64,000 nucleotides of DNA from Planomonospora parontospora (GCA_014647935.1 BMQD01000004.1:82155-146154); one strand, 5' to 3'. Counted from the first letter of the stretch, positions 24,347 to 34,074 are shown. The notes: generated from the sequence alone by a model not told the origin. Numbers and translations are program-made.

Positions 24347-25570
24347 GTGCGCTCCCGACCCCGCTGGACCGACCGGATGCTCCCGCTGATCGTGGGAGCC
24401 GTTCAGGTCGCGACCAACCACGCGGCGCAGGGCAACCAGCCCGAGCGGCTCCCGGCGGACCCGCTCGGCGTCGTCCTGCTGCTCATCGGGCCGCTCGCCC
24501 TGTTCTGGCGGCGGCGCAACCCGGTGCTCGCCCTGACCGTCACCGTCACCGCGATGATCGTCTTCGTCGCCCGGGGCCACGCCTACGGCCCGATCTTCTT
24601 CAGCCCGGCCATCGCGCTCCACCAGGCCCTCGTCCTGGGCCACCGCCGGGCCGCCTGGACGGCGGCGGCGGCGGCCTACGCGTTCTTCCTCGTGCACACC
24701 ACCTGGCTGGCGCCCGTCCCCAGCACAGGCCTGTGGCACTCCCTGGCGATGGCCGCCGTCATGGGGGTGCTGCTGGCCACGGGCGAGTTCGCCCGGGCCA
24801 GGCGGGAGCGCAAGGCCGAGCGGGAGCGGACGGCGCGGGAGGAGACCCGGCGGCAGGTCAGCGAGGAGCGGCTGACCATGGCCCAGGAGCTGCACGACGT
24901 GCTCGCGCACAACATCTCGCTCATCCACGTCCAGGCGTCCACCGCGCTGCACCTGATCGACGACCACCCCGAGCAGGCCCGCACCGCGCTCACCACGATC
25001 AAGCAGGCCTCCAAGGACGTGCTGACCGAGATGCGCTCGGTGATCGGCGTCCTGCGCGACGACGCGCCGCGCTCCCCCACCGCCGGGCTGGACCGGCTGG
25101 ACGAGCTGGTCGAGCGGAGCGGCCTCGACGTCACCGCGGAGACCTCCGGAAGCATCCGGCCGCTCCCGCCGGGCGTGGAGCGGGCCGGATACCGCATCGT
25201 GCAGGAGTCGCTCACCAACGCGCGCCGCCACGCCCCCGGTTCCTCCGTCACGGTCCTGCTGGAGTACGGCGCCCGCGAACTGCTGATCCGGGTCACCGAC
25301 TCCGGCGCCCGGGTCACCGCCGCGGGTCCGGACGGCCGTCCGGCGGGCGCGCCCGGCGGGGGACCGGACGCGGACCCCGGCGAGAGGCTGGGCGGCGGGA
25401 ACGGGATCCCCGGCATGCGCGAGCGGGCCGCCGCCCTCGGCGGCACGCTCACCGCGGGCCCCTTCGAGCGGGGCTTCCGCGTCGAGGCGCGGCTGCCCGT
25501 CCCGGAGCGGCCGGGTGACGCCCGCGCCGGGCGGGACGCCACCGCGTCCGTCCCGGGGAGGACACCGTGA
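24347..25570 (+). CDS. NarL-type sensor histidine kinase
   Basis: Membrane histidine kinase of about 407 residues. Four to five hydrophobic helices (about residues 12-150) form the sensor part and are followed by a basic coiled-coil-like segment (REERKAERERTAREETRRQ-type composition). The HisKA_3 domain has phospho-acceptor His in AQELHDVLAHNIS. The ATPase domain has RIVQESLTNARRHAPG and GGGNGIPGMRERA. The start is GTG 24347, six bases after TAGGGT. The stop overlaps the response regulator start (GTGA), so the pair is translationally coupled. The signal is unknown. Confidence 0.9.
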   Translation: MRSRPRWTDRMLPLIVGAVQVATNHAAQGNQPERLPADPLGVVLLLIGPLALFWRRRNPVLALTVTVTAMIVFVARGHAYGPIFFSPAIALHQALVLGHRRAAWTAAAAAYAFFLVHTTWLAPVPSTGLWHSLAMAAVMGVLLATGEFARARRERKAERERTAREETRRQVSEERLTMAQELHDVLAHNISLIHVQASTALHLIDDHPEQARTALTTIKQASKDVLTEMRSVIGVLRDDAPRSPTAGLDRLDELVERSGLDVTAETSGSIRPLPPGVERAGYRIVQESLTNARRHAPGSSVTVLLEYGARELLIRVTDSGARVTAAGPDGRPAGAPGGGPDADPGERLGGGNGIPGMRERAAALGGTLTAGPFERGFRVEARLPVPERPGDARAGRDATASVPGRTP

Positions 25571-26268
25571 CACCCGCGCCCGGCCAGAGCCGTGACGGCG
25601 CCCGCAGCCGGGTGGACGACGTGATCAGGATCGTCCTCGCCGACGACCAGGCCCTGGTCAGGGCCGGGTTCCGGGCGCTGCTCGACGCCCAGCCCGGGAT
25701 GACCGTGGTGGCCGAGGCCGCCGACGGGGCCGAGGCCCTCGTCCTGGCGGCGGAGCACCGGCCGGACGTGGTCCTGATGGACGTCCGGATGCCCGGCATG
25801 GACGGCCTGACCGCCACCCGGCGCATGCCCCCCGGACCGAGGATCATCATCCTGACCACGTTCGAGCTCGACGAGTACGTCTTCGAGGCCCTCCGGGGCG
25901 GCGCCAGCGGCTTCCTGGTCAAGGACACCGAGCCCGCCGAGCTGATCCAGGCCGTCCGCGTCGTCGCCGCCGGGGACGCCCTGCTCTCCCCCGGGGTGAC
26001 CCGGCGGCTGATCGCCGAGTACGCCGGCCGTGCCAAGGAGCCCGTCGCCGGGATGGACCTGTCCGCGCTCACCGACCGGGAGCGCGAGGTCCTCGCCCTG
26101 GTGGGCACCGGGATGACCAACGACGAGATCGCCCGCGCGCTCTTCATGAGCCCCGCCACGGCCAAGACCCACGTCAGCCGCACCATGACCAAGCTGCACG
26201 CGCGCGACCGCGCCCAGCTCGTCGTCATCGCCTACGAGTCCGGCCTGGTCCGCCCCGGCTGGGCCTGA
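25567..26268 (+). CDS. NarL/FixJ family response regulator
   Basis: Response regulator of about 233 residues. The receiver domain has the DD pair in VLADDQ, phospho-acceptor Asp in VVLMDVRMPGMDG and Lys in GFLVKDTEPAEL. The LuxR-type helix-turn-helix is LTDREREVLALVGTGMTNDE, with the recognition helix around ATAKTHVSRTMTKL. GTG 25567 is chosen because GGGGAGG lies about six bases upstream and it overlaps the kinase stop; a GTG at 25621 would remove an unconserved N-terminal extension of 18 residues. It partners the kinase encoded just upstream. Targets are unknown. Confidence 0.92.
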   Translation: MTPAPGQSRDGARSRVDDVIRIVLADDQALVRAGFRALLDAQPGMTVVAEAADGAEALVLAAEHRPDVVLMDVRMPGMDGLTATRRMPPGPRIIILTTFELDEYVFEALRGGASGFLVKDTEPAELIQAVRVVAAGDALLSPGVTRRLIAEYAGRAKEPVAGMDLSALTDREREVLALVGTGMTNDEIARALFMSPATAKTHVSRTMTKLHARDRAQLVVIAYESGLVRPGWA

Positions 26269-26336
26269 ACTCCTCGCGATCCGATCGCGTCTTTGCGATA
26301 CTGACCGTGTTCATCAGGACACGAAGGGACACGGTC

Positions 26337-26960
26337 ATGGTCAAGACGTCACGACGGCTCCCCGCCGAACTGCGGCCCACTCCCGAGACCGCGTCCCGGC
26401 CCCTGCCCAGCACCGCGCGCGAACTGTTCGACGCGCTCCCGCAGCTGCCCGGACTGCGGACCGAGGTCATCGACGGGAGTCTGATAGTGAGTCCGGTAGG
26501 CACCCCCGAGCACGGCTGGACCGCCACGCTGCTCTATCACGCCCTCCAGTCATTGGTCATGGACCGCGACTGGCGCGCGTACGTCGGCAACGTCGACGTC
26601 TGCATCGACGGACCCCGCGACCCGGTCGAGCCGGACTTCGTGCTGGCCCCGGCCGACTGCCCCCGCTGGGGCACGCGCGAGCTGCTCTCCTCCGGCCTGT
26701 TCATGGTCGCCGAGATCGTCTCCCCCGGCAGCGTCATCGACGACCGCGACCGCAAGCCCGACCTCTACGCCATGGGCCTGGTCCCCGTAATGCTCCTCAT
26801 CGACCCCGTCGCGACCCCCGCCACCGTGACCGTGTTCAGCGACCCCAAGGGCGGCGAGTACCACACGGTCTCCCGCGTCGCCGTGGGCAGCCCCCTCCGC
26901 CTCCCCGCACCCGTCGACTTCACCCTGGAGACCTCGATCTTCGAGAAAGCCCTCGGATAG
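26337..26960 (+). CDS. Uma2 family (DUF820) endonuclease-like protein
   Basis: Protein of about 207 residues of the Uma2/DUF820 family, which has a PD-(D/E)xK restriction-endonuclease-like fold and no proven physiological role. The fold residues appear as VEPDFVLAPAD (Asp), MVAEIVSPGSVIDDRDRKPDLY (Glu, then Lys) and MLLIDPVA. The start at ATG 26337 has GAAGGGA about nine bases upstream; a GTG at 26307 is possible but less supported. Such genes are often scattered in high copy in actinomycetes and cyanobacteria. It follows the NarL regulator but has its own upstream space, so co-regulation is not implied. Confidence 0.85.
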   Translation: MVKTSRRLPAELRPTPETASRPLPSTARELFDALPQLPGLRTEVIDGSLIVSPVGTPEHGWTATLLYHALQSLVMDRDWRAYVGNVDVCIDGPRDPVEPDFVLAPADCPRWGTRELLSSGLFMVAEIVSPGSVIDDRDRKPDLYAMGLVPVMLLIDPVATPATVTVFSDPKGGEYHTVSRVAVGSPLRLPAPVDFTLETSIFEKALG

Positions 26961-27079
26961 CACGGGCTGGTCCCGCCTCCGGCTCTCCGCCATGGCGGTG
27001 GGTGAGCGAAGTGTCACTGTTCGCTCCGGCCGGGGGCGGTTAACGTTCGGGGCGTGAGGACCCGGGCGGGGGGCGCTCG

Positions 27080-28174
27080 TTGAGCGCCGAGGTGATCACG
27101 CTGTTCACCGGCGGTCTGGCCGCCGGACTGGTGGCGGGCACCGCGTCGTGCACGGCGGCGCAGGGCGGGCTGCTGGCCGGGCTGGCCCCCGGGACCGCGG
27201 GCGGGGAGTGCCACCCGTCCCCTGAGCCGTCGGACCCGAGGGCCGTCGCCCTCTTCCTCGCCGGACGGCTCGCCTCCCACATCGCCGCCGGAGTCCTGCT
27301 CGGCCTGCTGGGCTCCGCCGTACGGCTCGGCCCCCCGGTCCGGGCGGCGCTGCTCGTCGCGGCCGGGATCGCGGTCGTCGGCTTCGGACTCCGGCTGCTC
27401 GTCCGCGGTTCCACTCCGCGCCCACCGGGCGCACCGGCGTCTCCAGCCGTGCCGCCGCCCGACGCACCCGCGTCTCCGGCCCGTCGCGCCCCGGTGCCGC
27501 CGCACGCCCCCGATGATCTCACGCCGCCCGGCGGCGGCCCTGTGCCCTCCGCGCCCCGGACGGGGCGAGCGACCAGGCGAGCGACCGGGCGGCGGGCCGC
27601 GCTCCTGGGGGCGGCGACGATCCTGGTGCCCTGCGGGGTCACGCTCAGCACCGAGGCGGTGGCGGTCTCCAGCGGTTCGGCGATGGGCGGGGCGGCCGTC
27701 ATGGCCGGGTTCGCGGCGGGCACCGCGCCCGCGTTCGCACTGCTGGGGCTGGTGCTGCGGCGGGTGGCCGCGACCCGGCTGGCGGCACTGGTCGGGGTGG
27801 CCGCGCTGGTCGCCGGCCTGTGGACCGCCGGTTCGGGGCTCCGGCTGGGCGGCTGGCTCCCCTCTCCCGGCGGTGTGGCGGGCGCGGCGGCCGCCACACC
27901 GCCGGTACGGCCGGTCGGCGCCGACGGCGTGCAGCGGATCGACGTGTGGGCGACGGACCGCGGCTACCGGCCCGGCATCGTGACCGCCCGCGCGGGCGTG
28001 CCCACCGAGGTCTCCTTCCACCTCGCGGGGGCGCCGGGCTGCACCCGGACGGTCACCGTCGACGGCCGGGACGTGGCGCTGCCCGCCGCGGTGCGGCTAG
28101 CCCCGCGCCGGCCCGGCTCGCTGCGTTACGTCTGCTCGATGGGGATGTACGTCGGCTTCATCACCTTCCGCTGA
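27080..28174 (+). CDS. UreH/TauE-like membrane protein fused to a cupredoxin-like domain
   Basis: Membrane protein of about 364 residues. Residues 1-270 hold roughly six helices of the UreH/CcdA-like transporter fold, with Cys24 in GTASCTAAQGG and a Pro-Cys pair in ILVPCGVT; a Pro-rich loop splits the two halves. Residues 275-364 form an EfeO-type cupredoxin-like domain with metal-ligand candidates in GAPGCTRTV and the end motif YVCSMGMYVGF (Cys, Met). The combination suggests copper or heavy-metal handling, or thiol/redox transfer at the membrane. The start is uncertain: TTG 27080 is used, after a G-rich stretch. No metal regulator is adjacent. Confidence 0.75.
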   Translation: MSAEVITLFTGGLAAGLVAGTASCTAAQGGLLAGLAPGTAGGECHPSPEPSDPRAVALFLAGRLASHIAAGVLLGLLGSAVRLGPPVRAALLVAAGIAVVGFGLRLLVRGSTPRPPGAPASPAVPPPDAPASPARRAPVPPHAPDDLTPPGGGPVPSAPRTGRATRRATGRRAALLGAATILVPCGVTLSTEAVAVSSGSAMGGAAVMAGFAAGTAPAFALLGLVLRRVAATRLAALVGVAALVAGLWTAGSGLRLGGWLPSPGGVAGAAAATPPVRPVGADGVQRIDVWATDRGYRPGIVTARAGVPTEVSFHLAGAPGCTRTVTVDGRDVALPAAVRLAPRRPGSLRYVCSMGMYVGFITFR

Positions 28175-28259
28175 GAAATCCCCGAGCAGAAGAGGTGATT
28201 ACGCTCCGCTGTCAATCCGTCGCGTGCGAACCTGTGGCTTGGCTGCGAGGAGGTTGGAC

Positions 28260-29783
28260 ATGGGGTGGTGGCCGGACGACCCGGAGACGACCACGGCGGC
28301 GCTGGTGCCCGCGCCCCGGGGCACCGGGCACGACGCTCCGGACGGCGCGGGTGGCGCGGGTGGGGCGGGTGGGGCGGGTGGGGCGAACGCCGCGCGTGAG
28401 ACGGGCGACGGGGGTGAGGCGGACGAGGTGGTCGACGAGGCGGCCCTGCTGCGGGCCGCCGAGAGCGGGGACGCGCACGCCGCGCACCTGCTCGGCCGCC
28501 GCCACGCGCAGCGGGGCGACCGGTCGACGGCGCGGCACTGGTGGGAGCGGGCCGCGGCCGCGGGCAACCTGGACAGCGCCTACAACCTCGGCGTCTGGCA
28601 CGAGAAGCACGGCAGCCTCGACGAGGCCGTGCGCTGGTACGAGCTGGCCGCGGGCGGCGGCGACGCCGAGGCCGCGCTCAACCTGGCGACGCTGCTGATG
28701 GAGCAGCACGGCGACCTGCCGGCGGCCCGGCGGTGGTTCGAGGCGGCGGCCCGGGCGGGTTCCCGGCCCGCGGCCCGGCGGCTGGCCCTGATCTGCGAGG
28801 ACGCCGGCGAGGTGAAGGAGGCCGGGGAGTGGCACCGCAGGGCCGCGCTGGACGGCGACCCGCTCTCGGCCCACGACCTCGGCTTCCTCGCCTACTCCTC
28901 CGGCGCGGAGGACGAGGCGCTGCGCTGGTGGGAGCTGGCCGCCCGGAACGGCCACTCCGACGCGGCCTACCATCTCGGCCTGCTCATGGCCGCCCACCGG
29001 GATCCGGAGGGCGCCGAGGCGTGCTACCGGACCGCCGCCAGGAACGAGCATCCGGGCGCCGCCTCGCGGCTCGGCGGGATCGCGCTGGCCCGCGGAGACC
29101 TGCGCGCCGCCCGCGCCTGGTTCGAGCAGGCCGCGCAGGCGGGGCGGGTGGACGACCAGCGGACGGCCGGTTTCGTCTGCGTGGAGCTGAAGGACCCGCA
29201 GGCGGCCAGCCACTGGTTCGGGCGGGCGGCGGCCTGCGGCGACGCGGAGTCCGCCTTCAACTTCGGGCTGCTGCTCATCGCGGAGCTGAACGACCTCAAG
29301 GGCGGACAGCACTGGTTCCGCCAGGCGGCCCTGGCCGGTCACCGCCAGGCGGCGGCCGAGCTGGCGGCGCTGCTCTCGGTGACCGGCTCGGCGCCCGAGC
29401 TGACCGAGCTCTACCGGAGCGAGCCGTGGCCCCCGGCCCCGGCCTCGTCGCCGTGGGACCGTACGGCCGAGCCCGAGCTGGTCGCCCGCGCCGAGCTGAC
29501 AGCCGCCGCCGTGGGCCGCCGGGGCGGCGCCGCGCTCGCCCCCGGCGACCTGGCCGAGATCCTCGGCACCTGGGACCTGGTCACCCGGCCGCTGCTCGAC
29601 CACACCGGCGTCGTGGACTGGCTGGCCGAGCGGAGCGGGCTGCACCGGGGCGCGGTCGAGCACCTGAGCGCGGTCAGAGCCACGCTGCTCCGTCCCGGCA
29701 GCGCCCCCTGGCCGACCCCGGCCGAGATCGAGCACGTCCTGGTGACCGCCCGTGAGCTGCGGAGCCGCCTGGAGACGCGCTGA
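28260..29783 (+). CDS. Sel1/TPR repeat protein
   Basis: Protein of about 507 residues built mainly of Sel1-like/TPR repeats (about residues 60-380). Repeated signatures are ARHWWERAAAAGNLDSAYNLG, AVRWYELAAGGGDAEAALNLA, ALRWWELAARNGHSDAAYHLG and HWFRQAALAGHRQAAAELA. Such solenoids mediate protein-protein contacts, and no enzymatic motif is visible. The N-terminal 50 residues are low-complexity Gly/Ala. ATG 28260 is preferred over GTG 28224 because GAGGAGG lies seven bases upstream. The last 40 bases are duplicated after the stop. It is probably cytoplasmic, and its partners are unknown. Confidence 0.85.
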   Translation: MGWWPDDPETTTAALVPAPRGTGHDAPDGAGGAGGAGGAGGANAARETGDGGEADEVVDEAALLRAAESGDAHAAHLLGRRHAQRGDRSTARHWWERAAAAGNLDSAYNLGVWHEKHGSLDEAVRWYELAAGGGDAEAALNLATLLMEQHGDLPAARRWFEAAARAGSRPAARRLALICEDAGEVKEAGEWHRRAALDGDPLSAHDLGFLAYSSGAEDEALRWWELAARNGHSDAAYHLGLLMAAHRDPEGAEACYRTAARNEHPGAASRLGGIALARGDLRAARAWFEQAAQAGRVDDQRTAGFVCVELKDPQAASHWFGRAAACGDAESAFNFGLLLIAELNDLKGGQHWFRQAALAGHRQAAAELAALLSVTGSAPELTELYRSEPWPPAPASSPWDRTAEPELVARAELTAAAVGRRGGAALAPGDLAEILGTWDLVTRPLLDHTGVVDWLAERSGLHRGAVEHLSAVRATLLRPGSAPWPTPAEIEHVLVTARELRSRLETR

Positions 29784-29830
29784 CGCCGCCCGTGAGCTGC
29801 GGAGCCGCCCGGGGACACGGCTGACGCCGC
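29751..29830. repeat. 40-base imperfect tandem duplication of a gene 3' end
   Basis: The last codons and stop of the Sel1 gene (29751-29790) recur immediately downstream (29791-29830) with a few changes. The second copy also contains an in-register TGACGCC, so the event copied the stop codon region. Confidence 0.8.
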
Positions 29831-29873
29831 CCGCCGTACGCGGCGCCGGGGGCGGACGCGTACGGCGGGCGGC
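29826..29873. terminator. 17-bp perfect hairpin between convergent genes
   Basis: Arms GCCGCCCGCCGTACGCG (29826-29842) and its exact reverse complement (29857-29873) flank a 14-base loop. It lies between the Sel1 gene (+) and alanine dehydrogenase (-) and is a probable bidirectional terminator. Confidence 0.75.
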
Positions 29874-29886
29874 GGGACCCGGCGGG

Positions 29887-31005
29887 TCACGCCTGGGCGA
29901 GCACCTCGGAGACCGGTGTGAACGGCAGGCCGAGGGCGACGGCCACCTGCTCGTTGGTGAGCAGGCCGTCGTGGGTGTTGAGGCCCGGCGCGAGGGTCGC
30001 GTCCTGCCGCAGGGCCTCGCGCCAGCCCAGGTCGGCGAGCCTGACCGCGTACGGCAGGGTCGCGTTGGTCAGGGCCCGGGTGGAGGTGTTGGCCACCGAA
30101 CCCGGCATGTTGGCCACGCAGTAGAAGATCGAGTCGTGGACCCGGTAGGTCGGCTCGGCGTGCGTGGTCGGGCGGGAGTCCTCGAAGCAGCCGCCCTGGT
30201 CGATCGCGATGTCGACGAGCACGGAGCCCGGCTTCATCCGGGAGACCAGGTCGTTGGAGACGAGGGTCGGGGCCTTGGCCCCCGGGATCAGCACCGCGCC
30301 GATGACCAGGTCGGCCTCCAGGACCTCCTGCTCGATCGCGTAGGAGGTCGAGACCAGCGTCTTCATCCGGCCCTGGTAGACGGCGTCGACGAAGCGCAGG
30401 CGGTCGACGTTGAGGTCGAGAACCGTGACGTCCGCGCCCATGCCGACCGCGATCTGGGCCGCGTTGAGGCCGGAGACGCCGGCGCCGATGACGACGACCT
30501 TGGCAGGCGCCACGCCGGGCACGCCGCCGGGGAGCAGGCCCCGGCCGCCGTTGGACCGCATCAGGTGGTAGGCGCCGACCTGCGGGGCCAGGCGGCCCGC
30601 GACCTCCGACATCGGGGCGAGCAGCGGCAGGGCGCTCCCGGACTGGACGGTCTCGTAGGCGATGCCGGTGACCCGCCGCTCCAGGAGGGCGTCGGCGCAC
30701 GCGCGGCCGGCCGCCAGGTGCAGGTAGGTGAAGAGCACCTGCCCCGGGCGCATGCGGGGGTACTCCTCCGCGATCGGCTCCTTGACCTTGAGGACCAGGT
30801 CGGCCTCGCCCCACACCGCGTCGGCGGTGTCGAGGATCTTGGCTCCGGCCGCCAGGTAGTCCTCGTCGGGGAAGTGCGAGCCGAGGCCCGCGCCACGCTG
30901 CACGGACACCTCGTGGCCGTGGCGGACCAGTTCGTGCACGCCGGCCGGGGTGGCGGCGACGCGGTACTCGTGGTTCTTGACCTCGGCGGGCACGCCGATC
31001 TTCAT
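29887..31005 (-). CDS. ald: alanine dehydrogenase
   Basis: NAD-dependent alanine dehydrogenase of about 372 residues, the standard length. It interconverts L-alanine and pyruvate plus ammonia. Family residues are the Lys in [12 protein letters not shown] (about 75), the His in TYLHLAAGR (about 96), the NAD motif [14 protein letters not shown], and the Asp region in [16 protein letters not shown]. The start at ATG 31005 has AAAGGAAA about eight bases upstream. It follows the omega-aminotransferase on the same strand after a 41-base gap, so the two form an operon. Alanine produced from pyruvate by the aminotransferase can be recycled to pyruvate by this enzyme. Confidence 0.95.
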   Translation of the reverse strand: MKIGVPAEVKNHEYRVAATPAGVHELVRHGHEVSVQRGAGLGSHFPDEDYLAAGAKILDTADAVWGEADLVLKVKEPIAEEYPRMRPGQVLFTYLHLAAGRACADALLERRVTGIAYETVQSGSALPLLAPMSEVAGRLAPQVGAYHLMRSNGGRGLLPGGVPGVAPAKVVVIGAGVSGLNAAQIAVGMGADVTVLDLNVDRLRFVDAVYQGRMKTLVSTSYAIEQEVLEADLVIGAVLIPGAKAPTLVSNDLVSRMKPGSVLVDIAIDQGGCFEDSRPTTHAEPTYRVHDSIFYCVANMPGSVANTSTRALTNATLPYAVRLADLGWREALRQDATLAPGLNTHDGLLTNEQVAVALGLPFTPVSEVLAQA

Positions 31006-31046
31006 GGGGGGGTTTCCTTTCCGGAGCCCGGGCGGGGCGGAGGCGG

Positions 31047-32441
31047 TCAGAGCCGGTTCCATGCCTCGGTCAGCACGGAGCGGAGGATCGACTCCATCTC
31101 GTCGAACTCCTTGGGGCCGCAGATGAGCGGCGGGGCGAGCTGGATCACGGGGTCTCCGCGATCGTCGGCACGGCAGTACAGGCCCGCGTCGTAGAGGGCC
31201 TTGGAGAGGAACCCGCGGAGCATCCGTTCGGACTCGTCCGCGGTGAACGTCTCCTTGGTCGCCTTGTCCTTGACGAGCTCGATGCCCCAGAAGAATCCGG
31301 AACCGCGCACGTCGCCGACTATCGGCAGGTCGAGGAGACGCTCCAGGGTCGCGCGGAAGACCGGCTCGTTACGGGTCACGTGACCGAGCAGGTCCTCGCG
31401 CTCGAAGAGGTCGAGGTTGGCCAGCGCCACCGCCGCGGAGACGGGGTGGCCGCCGAAGGTGTAGCCGTGGGCGAACATCTCGGTGCCGTTCTTGAACGGC
31501 TCGAAGAGGCGCTCGGAGGCGATCATGGCGCCGATCGGCGAGTAGCCGCTCGTCATGCCCTTGGCGCAGGTGATGATGTCGGGGACGTAGTCGAACTTCT
31601 GCCCGCCGAACATGGTGCCCAGCCGGCCGAAGGCGCAGATGACCTCGTCGGAGACGAGCAGCACGTCGTAGGCGTCGCAGATCTCGCGCAGCCGCTGGAA
31701 GTAGCCGGGCGGCGGGGGGAAGCAGCCGCCGGCGTTCTGCACCGGCTCGACGAAGACGGCGGCCACGGTCTCCGGGCCCTCCATCTCGATGGCGCGGGCG
31801 ACCCGCTCGGCGGCCCAGTAGCCGTACTGCTCCGGGGTCATGCCGGGGACGCCGGTGATCTCGTCGGCGCGGTAGTGGTTGGTGTTCGGCACCCGGACCG
31901 AGCCCGGCACCAGCGGCTCGAACATCACCTTGAAGGCGGGCACGCCGGTGATCGACAGGGCGCCCTGGGTGGTGCCGTGGTAGGCGATCTGGCGGCTGAT
32001 GACCTTGTGCTTGAGCGGCCTTCCGGTGATCTTGAAGTACTGCTTGGCGAGCTTCCAGGCGGTCTCGACGGCCTCGCCGCCGCCGGTGGTGAAGAAGACC
32101 CGGTTGAGGTCGCCGGGGGTCTGCGCGGCCAGGCGCTGGGCCAGCTCGGCGGCCTTGGGGTGGGCGTAGGACCACAGGGGGAAGAAGGCCAGCTCCTGGG
32201 CCTGCTTGGCGGCGGCCTCGGCCAGCTCGCTGCGCCCGTGCCCGGCCTGCACGACGAACAGCCCGGCCAGGCCGTCGAGGTAGCGCTTGCCGTTGACGTC
32301 GTAGACGTAGGCGCCCTCACCCCGCGTGATCATCGGCACGTCGGCGTCGGCGTAGGAGCCGTGCCGGGTGAAGTGCATCCACAGGTTGTCCTGCGCGGCC
32401 TTCATGACCGACGTCACGTCGGTGTTCTCGGGGTGCGTCAT
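31047..32441 (-). CDS. class III PLP aminotransferase (omega-amino acid:pyruvate type)
   Basis: Fold-type I, class III aminotransferase of about 464 residues, commonly annotated as aspartate aminotransferase family or beta-alanine/omega-amino acid:pyruvate transaminase. The PLP lysine lies in IITCAKGMTSGYSPIGA. DEVICAFGRLG carries the conserved Asp, and TTGGGEAVETAWKLA the phosphate-binding region. The start at ATG 32441 has GAGGG nine bases upstream; ATG 32447 is an alternative. It is the first gene of an operon with ald, which fits an amine or beta-alanine catabolic route that passes the amino group to pyruvate. The precise donor is not determinable. Confidence 0.9.
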   Translation of the reverse strand: MTHPENTDVTSVMKAAQDNLWMHFTRHGSYADADVPMITRGEGAYVYDVNGKRYLDGLAGLFVVQAGHGRSELAEAAAKQAQELAFFPLWSYAHPKAAELAQRLAAQTPGDLNRVFFTTGGGEAVETAWKLAKQYFKITGRPLKHKVISRQIAYHGTTQGALSITGVPAFKVMFEPLVPGSVRVPNTNHYRADEITGVPGMTPEQYGYWAAERVARAIEMEGPETVAAVFVEPVQNAGGCFPPPPGYFQRLREICDAYDVLLVSDEVICAFGRLGTMFGGQKFDYVPDIITCAKGMTSGYSPIGAMIASERLFEPFKNGTEMFAHGYTFGGHPVSAAVALANLDLFEREDLLGHVTRNEPVFRATLERLLDLPIVGDVRGSGFFWGIELVKDKATKETFTADESERMLRGFLSKALYDAGLYCRADDRGDPVIQLAPPLICGPKEFDEMESILRSVLTEAWNRL

Positions 32442-32724
32442 CGCCATCTTCCCTCGGTGAGCTGGGCTTCCCACAGTGTGCACACCAAGGCGGAGTCTTG
32501 ACAAGTGAAAGCGTCGGACTCTGCAGGAAGAACGCCGGAATCCGCATCACAGTCGTCTAACGGCAACGAAATCAGCGACACCGGTCTTCTCCCTGCCCGG
32601 CCTCGGAGCGGCCCCGGGCCGGGGCGCGGCGGAGCGGCCCGTGAGGTGCGGCGCCCGGACGAGACCATGCGGCGGCTGTGCTCAAATAGGGGGAGGAACA
32701 GCTGTCGAGATGCGAGGGAAAGCG

Positions 32725-34074
32725 TTGACTCCTGACGAGATCGAGGGCGCCGTCGCCGCGGACCTGCCCCGGGCGATCGAAGAGCTCAAGCGGCTCGTCT
32801 CCATCCCCTCGGTGGCCTTCCCCGGCCACCCGGAGGAGCCGGTGCGCGCGGCCGCCGCGCTGACCGAGGAGCTGCTGCGCGGCGCGGGGCTGCCGCACGT
32901 CCGGCAGATCCCGGTGGAGGGCAGCTTCCCCGCCGTCTACGCCGAGGCCCCCGCCCCGCCGGGCGCGCCGACCGTGCTGCTCTACGCCCACTACGACGTC
33001 CAGCCCGCGGGAGACCCCGCCCTCTGGCGCACCCCGGCCTTCGAGCCGACGGAGATCGACGGGGCGATCCACGGCCGCGGCGCCGCCGACGACAAGTCCG
33101 GCATCATCTCCCACGTCGCCGCGCTCCGCGTCTTCCAGGGCCGCTTCCCGGTGGGCGTCCGGGTCCTCATCGAGGGCCAGGAGGAGTACGCCGGGGAGCG
33201 CCTGGAGGCGTTCGTCGAGCGCAACCCCGAGCTGGTCCGGGCCGACACGATGATCATCGCCGACACCGGCAACCCGCGGGTGGGCGACCCGTCGGTGACC
33301 ACCTCGCTGCGCGGCATGGGGGCGTTCACCATCGAGGTGCGGACCCTGGAGGAGCCGCTGCACAGCGGCTCGTTCGGCGGCGCGGCCCCGGACGCCCTGG
33401 CCGCGCTCATCCGGATGCTGGCCGCCCTGCACGACGACCACGGCGACATCCGCGTCCCGGGCCTGCCGCGCGGCACCTTCCTGGGGGTCGGGCCCTCGGA
33501 GGAGGAGTTCCGGGAGACCGCCGGCGTGCTGGACGGGGTCTCGCTGGTCGGTTCCGGCTCGCTGGCCGACCGCCTCTGGGCCTCCTACGCCATCACCGTC
33601 ACCGGCCTGGACGTGCCGACCGTCTCCGGGGCGATCAACGCGGTCCAGCCCGCGGCCAGGGCCCGCGTGACCGTGCGCGTCCCTCCGGCGGGCGACCCCA
33701 AGACGACCATCGAGGCCGTGGTCGGCTTCCTCCAGCAGGTCGCCCCCTGGGGCGTCCGCGTGGACGTCACCGACTACACCATGGGCTCGGGCTTCCTCGC
33801 CGACACGGCGGGCCCGGCCCGCTCCGCGCTCAACCGGGCCATGGAGCGCGCCTACGGCCGCCCGCCGCGCGACGTCGGCGCGGGCGGCTCGATCCCGCTG
33901 GTCTCCACGCTGGTCAGGCAGTTCCCGGCGGCCGAGGTCCTGCTCTTCGGGGCCGAGGACGACGGCGCCTCGATCCACGCGCCCAACGAGCGGCTCGTCA
34001 TCGAGGAGCTCCGCCGCACGATCGTCTCCGAGGCGCTCTTCCTCCAGGAGTACGGCTCCACCGCGGCGGGCTGA
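32725..34074 (+). CDS. M20 family metallo-dipeptidase
   Basis: Zinc-dependent peptidase/deacylase of about 449 residues in the M20 family (dipeptidase, CNDP-like). Metal and catalytic residues are visible: His in YAHYDVQPAG, bridging Asp in GRGAADDKSG, the Glu pair in EGQEEYAG, Asp in IIADTGN, and the late His in DGASIHAPNE. The dimerisation insert contains LHSGSFGGAAPDAL. TTG 32725 is chosen because GAGGG lies six bases upstream; an in-frame ATG at 32710 would add five residues. It is cytoplasmic and monocistronic, ending at a clear intrinsic terminator. The substrate is likely a dipeptide or N-acyl amino acid. Confidence 0.9.
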   Translation: MTPDEIEGAVAADLPRAIEELKRLVSIPSVAFPGHPEEPVRAAAALTEELLRGAGLPHVRQIPVEGSFPAVYAEAPAPPGAPTVLLYAHYDVQPAGDPALWRTPAFEPTEIDGAIHGRGAADDKSGIISHVAALRVFQGRFPVGVRVLIEGQEEYAGERLEAFVERNPELVRADTMIIADTGNPRVGDPSVTTSLRGMGAFTIEVRTLEEPLHSGSFGGAAPDALAALIRMLAALHDDHGDIRVPGLPRGTFLGVGPSEEEFRETAGVLDGVSLVGSGSLADRLWASYAITVTGLDVPTVSGAINAVQPAARARVTVRVPPAGDPKTTIEAVVGFLQQVAPWGVRVDVTDYTMGSGFLADTAGPARSALNRAMERAYGRPPRDVGAGGSIPLVSTLVRQFPAAEVLLFGAEDDGASIHAPNERLVIEELRRTIVSEALFLQEYGSTAAG

